From positions 1,992,501-2,056,500 of the forward strand of contig NZ_CP011509.1 in NCBI RefSeq assembly GCF_001027285.1: 64,000 nucleotides of DNA, given 5' to 3'. The position numbers were made by a program, and so were the translations under genes. Under the pieces are notes generated by a model, which saw nothing but the letters and a program-made list of their open reading frames with translations, made no database searches and was not told the origin of the DNA. Of the stretch, positions 42,890-51,467 are shown one piece after another. This DNA comes from Archangium gephyra. Lineage in GTDB: Bacteria > Myxococcota > Myxococcia > Myxococcales > Myxococcaceae. Within the stretch, counting starts at the first letter, position 1; every line of letters starts with the position of its first letter.

Positions 42890-45577
42890 TCAGCGCGCCG
42901 CGAGTGCGTCGACGTGCTGGCGCAGGGCCACTTCGTTCTGCAGCCGCGAGCTGAGCCCGGCGATGGGCTGAGCGGCCTGGGCGATGCGCCCGCGGGTGCG
43001 AGGACCCGCGGCCACGAGCCAGGCCACGCCGAGGGCGAGCTCGGCCACATCGGGAGCGCCGCCGAGCTGCGGGACGAGCGCGAGCAGTGCCTCCACGGCC
43101 TTCTTCACCTGCGCGCCGTGCAGGGCATGGCTGCTGGTGATGCCCTGGCGCAGCAGCTCCAACAGGGTGAGCGCGGTGGCGCGAGCCTGGCGCACGGGCT
43201 CGGCGCCCGTCCCCGTGCCCGCCCACAGGCCGCTGGCGAGCTGCTTGCCGAGCAGGCCTACCCCGCCGTCGGCCACGTGCTCCTGCTCCATGGGCGCCTC
43301 GGCCGCGGGCGCGTCCAGCGGCATCTCCGCGAGGAAGCTGTCCTCGAACGCCCCATCGCCCATGTCGTCCATGCTCGCCCCCAGGACCGTGTCGTCCAGG
43401 TCGACCCCTCCCGCGGGCTCCGGGGCCTTGTCCTTGAACAGGGCATCGAAGAGGCCACCCTTCTTCTTCGCGGCCTCCTGGGGAGCGGGGGCCGCGGCGC
43501 GAGCCGGATAAGGCATCGCGGCCGGCGCGGAAGCCGCGGGCGCGGGCGGAGGCGGCGAACCCGGGGACGAAGGCCGCATCCCCACGCCCGGAGGCGGCGA
43601 ACGCGGGGCCGGAGGCGGCGCGCCCGGGGGGGCGGACCTGGCGTAGACGGGCTTCGCGGGCACCACCGGGAACGAGCCGGTGCCGCGCTGCCGCGACGCG
43701 CCGCCTCCCGAGGCGCCCAGGGTGAAGGTGTCCGCCAGGCCGAGGGTGCCCTCGGCCTCCTCTCGCTTCGCCGTGCCGAACATGGACCAGCCGGCGGGGG
43801 CGTTGACGGGGACGACGCGTGTCTCCGGCTGGCCCGAGGCGCGGCGCTCACCGGTGCGCTCCTCCACCACGACGAAGGAGGTGTAGGGGGTGACGATGCC
43901 GTGCGCGAGCGCCAGTTGGACGATGCGCTCCTTGAGCGCCTGGGCACGCCGGCCCACCAGCGCCGCGTCCTGCCAGGAGCGGATGCGCTCGGCGGCCCAC
44001 AACTTCTCCACCGCGGGCCTGTCACTCTGGGCGGGGAAGCTCACGGGGATGGAGAGGGAGAAGGTCTCCGCGCCGGACTTGCCCTTGAGCACCAGCTTGC
44101 CGGTGCCGGGAGTGGTGTAGCGGCCGAAGAGGCTCCACGGGGTGCCGTCCACGAGCTGGGGAGGCTCGGCGGGAGCCAGCTCCGAGGCCTCCACACCCTC
44201 GAAGCGCACCTCCACGCCGGTGACGCGGGGAGCGAGCGCGCGGGAGAACTGGGCCACCACCTTGTCGTCGATGCGCTCGCCCGGGTGGATGAACTCCACC
44301 GCGCCGCCCGTCTGCCGGGCCATGCTCTTGAGCAGCATGTCACTCACGTTGGTGCCGATGCCAAAGGAGTAGATGCGCGCCGCTCCGCGGGCCCCCATCA
44401 CCGCGTTGAGGATTTCCGACTCGTTGCCCACCTGGCCGTCGGTGAGCAGCACCACCACGCCGTCCGGCACGGACTGCACCGCGGCCAGCATGGGCTGGAG
44501 CAGCTCGGTGCCACCACTGGCGACCAGGTTGGACACCCAGCGGTCGGCCTGCTCCAGCGTCTTCTGGGTGAAGACCACCGGCTGCGGGGCGAAGGAGTGG
44601 AAGCGGTTCTCGAAGGCGATGATGTTGAAGCGGTCGCCCTCGCGCAGGTGGCGCAGGCACAGCCGCAGCGCGCCCTGGGCCTGGGGGAGGCTCTCGCCGT
44701 CCATGGAGCCCGAGGTGTCCACCACGAACACCACCTCCTGACGCCGGGGGCCCGAGGCCATGCCCAGCAGGTCCGGCACCACGGTGAGGGCGAAGGTGCC
44801 CGGCTCCTCGCCCTGGCGGTGGGTGACGAGCGTGGTGAGCGGAGTGCTGGTGTCCGGGCTGCGGATGCTCAGCACGAGGTCGCGGTCCAGCGCCACCTGG
44901 GGCTGGGAGAGCTTCACGCGCGTGCCGCCTTCGGCGCGGGAAATGTCCAACGTGTGCGAGGGACTCTCCACCACCACCTCGCGTCCAAGTGACACGAGCA
45001 GGTCCAGGGTGAGGCCATAGCGCGCATCGCCCACGGGAGGGGTGATGCGGTCGGCGTCGGGCACGCGGTGGGTCGGCTCGGCCGAGCCGTGGGCGGTACG
45101 GTCCCCCGAGGGAGTGCCGGGGATGTAGCGGGGAGCGACGAGGGTGGGCAGGGCCCAGCGCACGCAGCCCTCCTCCACCTGGATGGCCTGGAGGAACTCC
45201 ACCTCGACGAGTGTCTCCTCGCCGGGCAGGAGGTTGCCCACCTGAGCGGTGAAGACGTTGGGGCGCTCCTGGTCGAGCAGGGCGGCACCGTGGCCGGCCG
45301 TCACGGCGTTGTCATAGGTGCGGAAGGCCTCCTCGCGCTCCTTGAGGACGCCCTGGACGCGGCGGCCGGCGCACTCCATGGAGAAGGCGGTGAGGGTGGC
45401 GTCGGAGGGAAGAGGGAAGACGTAGACGGCCTCGACGGGCTTGGACTCGGTGTTGCGGTAGCGCTGGCGCACGCGCACGCGGGCGTGGCCTCCGAGCAGC
45501 TCGCCGCTGACGTCCACGCCCTGAAGGGGAACCTGCGCACCGCTCTGCGTGTACAGCCCTGCCTTCTGGATCTCCAT
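42890..45577 (-). CDS. VIT and VWA domain protein with helical C-terminal module (unit B, intact)
   Basis: The ATG at 45577 is 4 bp after the MerR gene stop, so the two form an operon. The 895-residue protein has a VIT domain (residues ~1-130) and a VWA domain with VVFVVDTSGSMDGESL. It continues through VPVNAPAGWSMFGTA, where unit A has a stop. A long Pro/Ala linker (PPPAPRSPPPGVGMRPSSPG) and a basic/acidic stretch (KKKGGLFDALFKDKAPEP) lead to the same C-terminal helical module as unit A. There is no export signal. The regulator next door may respond to a metabolite and set its level. Confidence 0.88.
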   Translation of the reverse strand: MEIQKAGLYTQSGAQVPLQGVDVSGELLGGHARVRVRQRYRNTESKPVEAVYVFPLPSDATLTAFSMECAGRRVQGVLKEREEAFRTYDNAVTAGHGAALLDQERPNVFTAQVGNLLPGEETLVEVEFLQAIQVEEGCVRWALPTLVAPRYIPGTPSGDRTAHGSAEPTHRVPDADRITPPVGDARYGLTLDLLVSLGREVVVESPSHTLDISRAEGGTRVKLSQPQVALDRDLVLSIRSPDTSTPLTTLVTHRQGEEPGTFALTVVPDLLGMASGPRRQEVVFVVDTSGSMDGESLPQAQGALRLCLRHLREGDRFNIIAFENRFHSFAPQPVVFTQKTLEQADRWVSNLVASGGTELLQPMLAAVQSVPDGVVVLLTDGQVGNESEILNAVMGARGAARIYSFGIGTNVSDMLLKSMARQTGGAVEFIHPGERIDDKVVAQFSRALAPRVTGVEVRFEGVEASELAPAEPPQLVDGTPWSLFGRYTTPGTGKLVLKGKSGAETFSLSIPVSFPAQSDRPAVEKLWAAERIRSWQDAALVGRRAQALKERIVQLALAHGIVTPYTSFVVVEERTGERRASGQPETRVVPVNAPAGWSMFGTAKREEAEGTLGLADTFTLGASGGGASRQRGTGSFPVVPAKPVYARSAPPGAPPPAPRSPPPGVGMRPSSPGSPPPPAPAASAPAAMPYPARAAAPAPQEAAKKKGGLFDALFKDKAPEPAGGVDLDDTVLGASMDDMGDGAFEDSFLAEMPLDAPAAEAPMEQEHVADGGVGLLGKQLASGLWAGTGTGAEPVRQARATALTLLELLRQGITSSHALHGAQVKKAVEALLALVPQLGGAPDVAELALGVAWLVAAGPRTRGRIAQAAQPIAGLSSRLQNEVALRQHVDALAAR

Positions 45578-45581
45578 GGCT

Positions 45582-46073
45582 CTACCTTTCCTGGGACTCC
45601 TGGATGAGGGCGCGCACACGTTCCGCGAGCGCCCGGGTCTTCTCGTCCGCCGTGTCGGCGAGGTGCAGCTCCAGCCCCGGCGCCAGCTCCCACCGCCGCC
45701 AGCTTGTCACCGCGCTGGAGGGGCTGGCAGGGGCCTCGGCCTTCACCGGCTCGGGGAGGGCCGGGGCGGCGGGGGCGGAGGTTGAGGATGTGACAGCGGG
45801 GGGCTCGGACTCGGCGAGCGCCTTCAGCTCGTCAGGCCCCAGCCGCAGCAGCTCCACCTGGATGGCATCGAGCGGGAGGAACCGCGCCTGGAGAACCCGG
45901 ATGGCCTTGAGGCGCACCAGGTGGTCCTCGCCATAGACGGTGTCTGGCCCCTTGAAGGGCGGGGCGGGCAGGAGCCCGCGCTGGACGTAGTAGCGCACGG
46001 TGCGTGGGGACACGCCCGCCGCCTCGGCCAGCTCCGTCAGCTTCCACTCCTTGCGTGTGTTCGTCGTGCTCAC
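45582..46073 (-). CDS. MerR-family transcriptional regulator
   Basis: The GTG at 46073 is taken as start (MSTTNTRKEWKL); a TTG at 46109 would lengthen it but lies inside the likely promoter. The 163-residue protein begins with a winged-helix MerR domain: WKLTELAEAAGVSPRTVRYY, then GLLPAPPFKGPDTVYGEDHL and LKAIRVLQARFLPLDAIQ. An Ala/Pro-rich linker leads to a short C-terminal piece WRRWELAPGLELHLADTAD. No metal-binding Cys is visible, so the inducer is unknown. It probably controls itself and the VIT-VWA gene through repeated TGACA-type half-sites just upstream. Confidence 0.85.
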   Translation of the reverse strand: MSTTNTRKEWKLTELAEAAGVSPRTVRYYVQRGLLPAPPFKGPDTVYGEDHLVRLKAIRVLQARFLPLDAIQVELLRLGPDELKALAESEPPAVTSSTSAPAAPALPEPVKAEAPASPSSAVTSWRRWELAPGLELHLADTADEKTRALAERVRALIQESQER

Positions 46074-46078
46074 GCTCC

Positions 46079-46156
46079 TGACAGTAAGACGCGACACTAG
46101 TTGTGTCAAGAAGTCAGTGATGAATTGTCACTGTCATGAAGCCAGTGTCGAGATGT
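46079..46156 (-). promoter_or_regulatory. MerR-gene promoter with clustered TGACA/TGTCA half-sites
   Basis: On the minus strand TTGACA, 17 bp, then TACTGT make a plausible -35/-10 pair. The palindrome GACAC-TAGTT-GTGTC overlaps the spacer region. Further half-sites follow upstream: TCAGTGA, TTGTCACTGTCA and AGTGTCGA. The clustering suggests cooperative binding by the MerR protein, as in CarA-type systems. The last is inference. Confidence 0.5.
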
Positions 46157-46212
46157 GGGAGGGCAGGCGACCTGGCTTGCGCCAGGCGGGAGCGGGTGTG
46201 ACAGAGAGGGGC

Positions 46213-46709
46213 ATGGACGCGACGGGCGGCATGGACATCTCCTCCATCCGGGTCATCGGAGCGGCGGTGACGCCAGCGGTGATGGTGTCGGCGTGCGGCA
46301 TCCTGGCCACGGGCCTGGACAACCAGATCGCGCGGATGACGTCGCGCACGCGGGACATGCTGAAGGAGTGGCGCGCGCTGCCGGAGGACAGCCCGCGGCG
46401 CGAGGTGCTGCGGCTGGAGGTGGGCATCCTGGACCGGAGGCACCGGCTGCTGGCGCGGGCGATGGCGATGGCCTACGGGGCGCTCATCTCGTTCGTGGTG
46501 ACGTCGCTGCTGTACCTGTCGCAGCGGCGCTTCGGCGTGCCGGATGTGCTGCCGGTGATGTCCTTCTCGGTGGGGGTGGTGCTGCTGGGGGCATCGCGGT
46601 GTTCGCGCTGGCGTCGTTGCGGCTGGGGCGCGCCGCGCTCGAACTGGAGAAGCGCGAGATGTTCGGGGTCGTCGTGCCACCCGGGTCCGGCGGAGAGCGG
46701 AGGCCATGA
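46213..46709 (+). pseudogene. DUF2721 membrane protein (single-base frameshift near 46,590)
   Basis: The frame from ATG 46213 encodes ISSIRVIGAAVTPAVMVSAC and LDNQIARMTSRTRDMLKEWR, typical of DUF2721. It then encodes the hydrophobic YGALISFVVTSLLYL and VMSFSVGVVLLG. At the G-run near 46,590 it leaves phase. Adding one G restores GGIAVFALASLRLGRAALEL and a stop at 46,709. That stop overlaps the next start (ATGA), which supports the repaired frame. The product has about 165 residues and three membrane helices, with no known activity. Confidence 0.75.
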
Positions 46710-47515
46710 TGCGCCGGTGGGCCGCCTGGGTGCTGGCCATGAGCGCGTGCGCGTGCGTGCGGGGCCCGGAGACCGTGCGCCCCGCGCCGGCCTGGACGGG
46801 GAAGGAGCCGCTGAGCTGGCTCGATTGTGCCGAGGGCAGCACCCTTCAGGAGCGGCGTACACCCGGAGATGGCCGCGAGCCCTGGCTGGTGCGCCTCAGG
46901 CGGGTCCACAACCCCGCGAATCACCATGTGCGGATCTCGGTGGAGGGCCCAAAGGGCCCCACGGGCACTTTCAGGCTCATCATGGACGGCTCCCTCTGGG
47001 GCCCGGAATCCGTCGAGCGGTTCCTGCGCCGGGACAGCCTCGTGGTCGAGGGCGAGCCCGTCGCGGTCGACGTGTTCGAGCGCATCACGGACCTGAACGC
47101 GGGTAACGACGTCTTCCCCGATGGGAGCCGCCTGGTGGAGGAGGTGTGGAGGCAGGCGGGAGCTCCACCGGCGTGGGGGCCGTTGCGGGTCCGCTATGAT
47201 CCCACCCGCTCGGTGCATGGCTCCAGCAGTGGCCGTCCACCCTCCTCGCTTCGAGTGCCCGACGCGCAGGGCTTCATCGATACGCGCCAGGTGCTCAGGC
47301 TGGGGGCGGAGGCGGTCATCGATGGGCAGGTCCATCCCTGCATGGAGGTGCGGTCCTGGAACGTCGACGACGTCCCGGCCGACTCCCTGGAGTGTCCGAG
47401 CGTGCTCGGAGGCAGGGCGTGGTGGGAGCAGGTCCACCAGACGCGCAACGGCCAGAGTGAGAAGGACCTCCTCGAGGTCGTGTCCTTCGACTGCCGCCCG
47501 CTCTCCCGCCCCTGA
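46706..47515 (+). CDS. Hypothetical exported protein
   Basis: The ATG at 46706 overlaps the end of the DUF2721 frame. The N-terminus (RRWAAWVLAMSACACVRG) looks like a lipoprotein signal. The 269-residue body has no recognised family. It includes RRVHNPANHHVRISVEG, VDVFERITDLNAGNDVFPDG and three Cys (DCAEG, HPCMEV, ECPSV). Coupled translation with DUF2721 suggests a membrane-linked function. Confidence 0.55.
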   Translation: MMRRWAAWVLAMSACACVRGPETVRPAPAWTGKEPLSWLDCAEGSTLQERRTPGDGREPWLVRLRRVHNPANHHVRISVEGPKGPTGTFRLIMDGSLWGPESVERFLRRDSLVVEGEPVAVDVFERITDLNAGNDVFPDGSRLVEEVWRQAGAPPAWGPLRVRYDPTRSVHGSSSGRPPSSLRVPDAQGFIDTRQVLRLGAEAVIDGQVHPCMEVRSWNVDDVPADSLECPSVLGGRAWWEQVHQTRNGQSEKDLLEVVSFDCRPLSRP

Positions 47516-47724
47516 CGGAAGCTCTGTCCGGGCGTCCGGAGCGCTCGCCCGCATGCCCGCCCTCGTGGGGGGTGAAGCGGCCCCTGCTGCCTGGACGCCC
47601 TCCCGATGTAGCGAGGCGGGGCTTCCCGGCGAGTGGTGCGTGGGGAGAGGGCACTGCACATGCTGATCAGCGGAGCGCCCGTCAGGGTGCTCGCGACCGT
47701 TACTCCCGAGCGAGGAGAGACACC

Positions 47725-48345
47725 ATGGACGAGACCCATCGCAGGACGTTCCGCCCCCTACCCGAGGTGCGCTGGAGCGCGGTGGCCACGGGCGCGCTGC
47801 TGGGCGCGGCGGTGTGGCTGGTGTTGTTGCGCTTCGGAGACGTGCCCCGGGCGCTGTTGCTGGAAGAGGCGCCTGGGCTCGGGAGGCAGCTGTGGTGGGT
47901 GGTGGCGCCGCTGCTCGCCGCGGGCGTGGCGGCGTGGACGGGAGCATCCGCCTCGGGTGAGCGCGGCATTCTCGGTGCGTACCTGCACGGGTTGCTGTCC
48001 TGGGCGGGTGCGCTGCTGCTCGCGGCGCTGGTGGGACCGGGCAGCGTGGGCGTCCTGCCGCAGCCGGGGTGGAGCGGGCTCGCGGCGGTGCTGGGCGCGG
48101 TGGTGGGCGCGGCGCTCGGACGCGCCCTGCTCGCTGGACGCCTGTCCGCGCCGAGAGGGTTCCACGGGACGGGCCGCCGGCCCCTGGTGTCCTCCAGCGA
48201 GGCCCACCCGGTGGAGGAGTCGGGCCGGGTGTCGCAGGCGCGGTCGCGGTGGCGCGAGGTGCTCACGGCGCGGCGGGGCGCTCCGGAAGGCCGCCGGCCC
48301 GGGGCCCACGAGGACACGGGGCGTCCGGACCAGGATCTGCACTGA
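47725..48345 (+). CDS. Multi-pass membrane protein of unknown function
   Basis: The ATG at 47725 has GAGGAGAG upstream. The first ~140 of 206 residues hold four hydrophobic helices: AVATGALLGAAVWLVLLRFG, WWVVAPLLAAGVAAW, LLSWAGALLLAALVGPG and GLAAVLGAVVGAALGRALL. This arrangement resembles YrzE/TIGR04086-type proteins. The C-terminal ~65 residues are hydrophilic and Arg-rich, presumably cytoplasmic. It precedes the PRC/DUF2382 gene by 78 bp on the same strand, which hints at a stress-response pair. Confidence 0.6.
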   Translation: MDETHRRTFRPLPEVRWSAVATGALLGAAVWLVLLRFGDVPRALLLEEAPGLGRQLWWVVAPLLAAGVAAWTGASASGERGILGAYLHGLLSWAGALLLAALVGPGSVGVLPQPGWSGLAAVLGAVVGAALGRALLAGRLSAPRGFHGTGRRPLVSSSEAHPVEESGRVSQARSRWREVLTARRGAPEGRRPGAHEDTGRPDQDLH

Positions 48346-48423
48346 GTGCACGCGGAGGGCACGGGTGGGGGACGCCCGTGGGGACGAGACACGACACGAC
48401 AGGCAACCGAGGAGCGGACGGCC

Positions 48424-49152
48424 ATGACTGGAGACGGGACGGAGGCGCTACGGACGGGTCTCGCGGTGCGAGGGGCGGATGGCAGGCGCCTGGGCACGCT
48501 GGTGGGGCTCGAGGCGGGGGTGCTGGTGGTGGAGCGCGGCTTCTTCTGGCCGCAGCGCTTCACCATCTCCCGCAGTGACGTGGGCGAGGTGACGGACGGG
48601 GAGGTGAGGTTGCTCGGGGGCGCCGCGCTGCGCGAGTCGCACACCGGGGCCCTCCTGAGCGAGCCCGCCCAGCCGAAGGGGCCCATCGCGCGTGAGGCCT
48701 CTGGAGCCGGCGTGCGCGAGGAGGGAGACGACGTGCGGGTGCCGCTGGCGCGCGAGGACGCGTACCCGCTGCTGCGCATGCGCGACGTGGGGGCGGTGCG
48801 CGTGCGCAAGGTGGTGCGCACCGAGCTGAAGCAACTCACCGTGGAGGTGCGGCGCGAGGAGCTCGTGGTGGAGCGCCTGCCCGTACAGCCGGGAGCCACC
48901 GCCACGCCCGAGGGCACCACGGCGGGGGCGTTCGAGGAGCTCGAGCAGGTCATCCCGCTGTGGCGCGAGGACGTGGAGGTGGTGAAGCGCGCCGTCGTCT
49001 ACGAGGAGGTGCACCTGAAGAAGGCTGTGGAGCGGCGCACCTGGACGGAGGAGGTGCCCCTGCGCCAGGAGGTGGCGCGCGTGGAGGAGGAGGGAGACGC
49101 GCGGCTGGACGTGGGCGACGTGCGTTCGGGTCCGGACACGCACTCGCACTGA
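48424..49152 (+). CDS. PRC-barrel and DUF2382 (YsnF/AvaK-type) stress protein
   Basis: The ATG at 48424 is preceded by a purine-rich GAGGAGCGGACGGCC. Residues ~10-75 form a PRC-barrel-like domain (GRRLGTLVGLEAGVLVVERG). Residues ~95-235 contain the repeated DUF2382 pattern: VRVPLAREDAYPLLRMRDVG, then VEVRREELVVERLPV, VIPLWREDVEVVKRAVVYEE and WTEEVPLRQEVARVEEE. YsnF-type proteins are general stress proteins with no known enzymatic activity. The gene is convergent with the slipin gene after only 7 bp. Confidence 0.82.
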   Translation: MTGDGTEALRTGLAVRGADGRRLGTLVGLEAGVLVVERGFFWPQRFTISRSDVGEVTDGEVRLLGGAALRESHTGALLSEPAQPKGPIAREASGAGVREEGDDVRVPLAREDAYPLLRMRDVGAVRVRKVVRTELKQLTVEVRREELVVERLPVQPGATATPEGTTAGAFEELEQVIPLWREDVEVVKRAVVYEEVHLKKAVERRTWTEEVPLRQEVARVEEEGDARLDVGDVRSGPDTHSH

Positions 49153-49159
49153 GCACGGC

Positions 49160-49918
49160 TCACTTGGGCTGGAGGCCGAGCGCCCGTATCAGGTCCAGGG
49201 GGATGGGGATGATGGTCTGGTTGCCGCCGCCGGTGATCTCCACCAGGGTCTGCAGGTAGCGCAGCTGGAGGGTGATGGGGTTGCGGTCGAGCACCTCGGC
49301 GGCCATGGAGAGCTTCTCGGCGGCCTGGTGCTCGCCCTCGGCGGCGATGATCTTGGCGCGGCGCTCGCGCTCGGCCTCGGCCTGGCGGGCGATGGCGCGC
49401 TGCATCTCCACGGGCAGGTCGATGTGCTTCACCTCCACATTGGAGACCTTGATGCCCCACGGGTCGGTGTGGGCATCGAGCACCTTCTGGATGTCGCGGT
49501 TGACGCGGTCGCGCTCGGAGAGGAGCTGGTCGAGCTCCACCTGGCCGAGGATGGCGCGCAGGGTGGTCTGGGCGAGCTGGCTGGTGGCGTAGAGGTAGTC
49601 CTCCACCTGGAGCACGGCCTTGTCGGCGTGGATGACGCGGAAGTAGACGACGGCGTTCACCTTCACGCTGACGTTGTCCTTGGTGATGACATCCTGCGGG
49701 GGCACGTCGCGCGCGACGGTGCGCATGTCGATGATGACGATGCGCTCGACGAAGGGGATGATCCACCGGAAGCCGGCGCGCTTGAGGCCCACGAAGCGGC
49801 CGAGCCGGAAGACGACGCCGTTCTCGTACTCGTTGACGATGCGCACGCCGGAGAGGAAGGCGAGCACGAGGATGCCCAGGGGAATGAGGAGCCCGAGGGC
49901 GCCGAAGAAATCGGTCAT
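49160..49918 (-). CDS. Slipin (SPFH/stomatin-like) membrane protein
   Basis: The ATG at 49918 overlaps the stop of the upstream NfeD gene, so both are coupled. An N-terminal hairpin helix ([19 protein letters not shown]) precedes the SPFH domain: [40 protein letters not shown] and [21 protein letters not shown] coiled-coil region follows, rich in Glu/Arg/Ala ([20 protein letters not shown]). The 252-residue protein should oligomerise at membrane microdomains. NfeD partners commonly cleave or escort slipins. Confidence 0.93.
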   Translation of the reverse strand: MTDFFGALGLLIPLGILVLAFLSGVRIVNEYENGVVFRLGRFVGLKRAGFRWIIPFVERIVIIDMRTVARDVPPQDVITKDNVSVKVNAVVYFRVIHADKAVLQVEDYLYATSQLAQTTLRAILGQVELDQLLSERDRVNRDIQKVLDAHTDPWGIKVSNVEVKHIDLPVEMQRAIARQAEAERERRAKIIAAEGEHQAAEKLSMAAEVLDRNPITLQLRYLQTLVEITGGGNQTIIPIPLDLIRALGLQPK

Positions 49919-51255
49919 GACTTCACCTCATCGACGAAGAGGGTGAGTCCCTCCACGCGGCGCACGACCACGCGGGCACCGGCGGGAAGGGGGATGGAGG
50001 AGACGGCGGCCCAGCGTTCGCCATGGACGAACACCTCGCCGCCGGAGGGGGAGACGGTGTCGAGCACCTGGCCCAGCTCGCCAACGAGGCCCGCGTCACC
50101 GGCGAGCTGGGGTTTGCGGCGGGTTTCGGCGGCGCGGAAGGCGAGGAAGACGGCGGCCCCGGCGACGAAGACGGCGGTGGGCAGCATCGTGCGCAGGGGA
50201 ACGTGCAGGGGGGTGTCGAGGAACCACTCTGGATCGAAGCGGTCCACGAGGAACACGCCGCCGAGCACGAGCAGCCCGAGGCCCGCGGCGCCGAGCAGGC
50301 CACTGGTGATGAAGAGCTCGGCGACGAGCAGGGCGACACCGAGCAGCAGCAGGACGATGGCGCCGGCGCGCACGGGTAGCGCGGAGGAGGCGAGCAGGGC
50401 GAGCACGATGCACACCACGCCGATGAGCCCCGGGACGAAGAGTCCGGGGTGGGTGAGCTCGATGGCGAGGCCGAGGCCGGCGAGGAGGAAGAGGATGTAG
50501 ACGACGGCGGGCTGGGCGAGGGCGTGGAGGAAGCGCTGGGAGAAGGAGGGGCGCAGCTCGACGAGCTGGGCGTTGGCGGTGCGCAGGGTGACGGGCGAGT
50601 CGCCGACGGTGACGGAGCGGCCGTGGGCCCACTCGAGGAAGGACTCCTGGGTGGGGGAGACGTGCTCGATGACGTTGAGGGCGAGGGCCTTCTCGGCGGG
50701 GACGCTCTCGCTCTGGCGGACGGCGCGGATGGCCCACTCGACGTTGCGGCCGCGCTGCTTGGCGATGGACTCGACGAAGGCGACGGCGTCGTTCTCGATT
50801 TTGCGGGCCATCTCCTTGCCACCGGCGGCCTCGGGGTCCTGGCCGGTGAGGCCGACGACGGGGTGTGCGGCGCCGATGTTGGTACCGGGAGCCATGGCGG
50901 CGAGGTGGGAGGCGAGGGTGATGAAGACGCCGGCGCTGCCGGCGCGGGCGCCGGAGGGACCGACCCAGACGAGGACGGGAACGCGGGCCCCGAGGAAGGC
51001 GCGGACGATGTCACGGGTGGACTCGAGCTCGCCGCCGGGAGTGTCGAGGCGGACGAGGAGGGCCTGATGACCGGCCTCGTGGGCGCGGCGGACACAATCG
51101 ACGAGGAAGGCGCGGGAGCCGGCATCGACGGTGCCATCGAGGACGCAGCGGGAGACGACGGGGGGAGCGGGAGACGCCGCGTGACTGGTGGGCAGGCCGA
51201 GCAGCAGCAGGCCCAGCAGGAGCACCGTCCAAACCGAACGCCGAGACCCGCCCAT
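49915..51255 (-). CDS. nfeD: NfeD-family membrane serine protease (ClpP-like domain plus OB fold)
   Basis: The ATG at 51255 gives a signal peptide ([19 protein letters not shown]). Residues ~30-215 are a ClpP-class domain with [39 protein letters not shown] and the Lys-bearing [14 protein letters not shown], the Ser/Lys dyad type. Four or five membrane helices follow at ~225-375. The C-terminal OB-fold (NfeD) is [20 protein letters not shown]. The 446-residue long form is the classic partner of slipin/stomatin, whose gene overlaps it downstream. Together they act in membrane quality control. Confidence 0.92.
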   Translation of the reverse strand: MGGSRRSVWTVLLLGLLLLGLPTSHAASPAPPVVSRCVLDGTVDAGSRAFLVDCVRRAHEAGHQALLVRLDTPGGELESTRDIVRAFLGARVPVLVWVGPSGARAGSAGVFITLASHLAAMAPGTNIGAAHPVVGLTGQDPEAAGGKEMARKIENDAVAFVESIAKQRGRNVEWAIRAVRQSESVPAEKALALNVIEHVSPTQESFLEWAHGRSVTVGDSPVTLRTANAQLVELRPSFSQRFLHALAQPAVVYILFLLAGLGLAIELTHPGLFVPGLIGVVCIVLALLASSALPVRAGAIVLLLLGVALLVAELFITSGLLGAAGLGLLVLGGVFLVDRFDPEWFLDTPLHVPLRTMLPTAVFVAGAAVFLAFRAAETRRKPQLAGDAGLVGELGQVLDTVSPSGGEVFVHGERWAAVSSIPLPAGARVVVRRVEGLTLFVDEVKS

Positions 51256-51284
51256 GGTGCCTCCAGAACCCAACCCTGCCCACT

Positions 51285-51324
51285 TCCCCTCTCCCCTCGG
51301 GAGAGGGACGGGGTGAGGGTATCC
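51285..51324 (+). repeat. Palindromic intergenic repeat, copy 4
   Basis: The element (CCCCTCTCCCCTCGGGAGAG, then GGACGGGGTGAGGG) lies in the divergent gap between nfeD and cyanophycinase. It matches copies 1 and 5 almost exactly. Confidence 0.75.
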
Positions 51325-51467
51325 GTCCCCGGACTCCAGTCCGTGAATCAGCCCGGACCACGTATCCACTGTGTTCAAGCGTGTCGCCCCTCCCTGGAAG
51401 GCAACCATCCAGCCGAGCACGGCTCTCGGAGGGTGCGGTGTCGCCTGTGATACAGACAGGCCGGTCC

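Larger units (their letters stand above)
39944..46179 (-). repeat. Tandem duplication of MerR + VIT-VWA unit
   Basis: Unit A (39,944-42,813) and unit B (42,890-46,179) are direct repeats. Each ends its regulator segment 4 bp before the VIT-VWA start and closes with the same ~115-residue module. The 20-bp sequence AGGGCAGGCGACCTGGCTTG occurs at 42,794 and 46,160, at the outer edge of each unit. The VIT-VWA portions differ at only a few residues per hundred by eye, while the Pro-rich linkers are unrelated. Unit A has lost most of its regulator gene. Confidence 0.85.

Noticed and set aside
42890-43226. 221-codon frame running from the MerR remnant into unit B
   Set aside because: Only its last ~61 codons resemble the regulator; the rest is an out-of-frame reading of the VIT-VWA gene.
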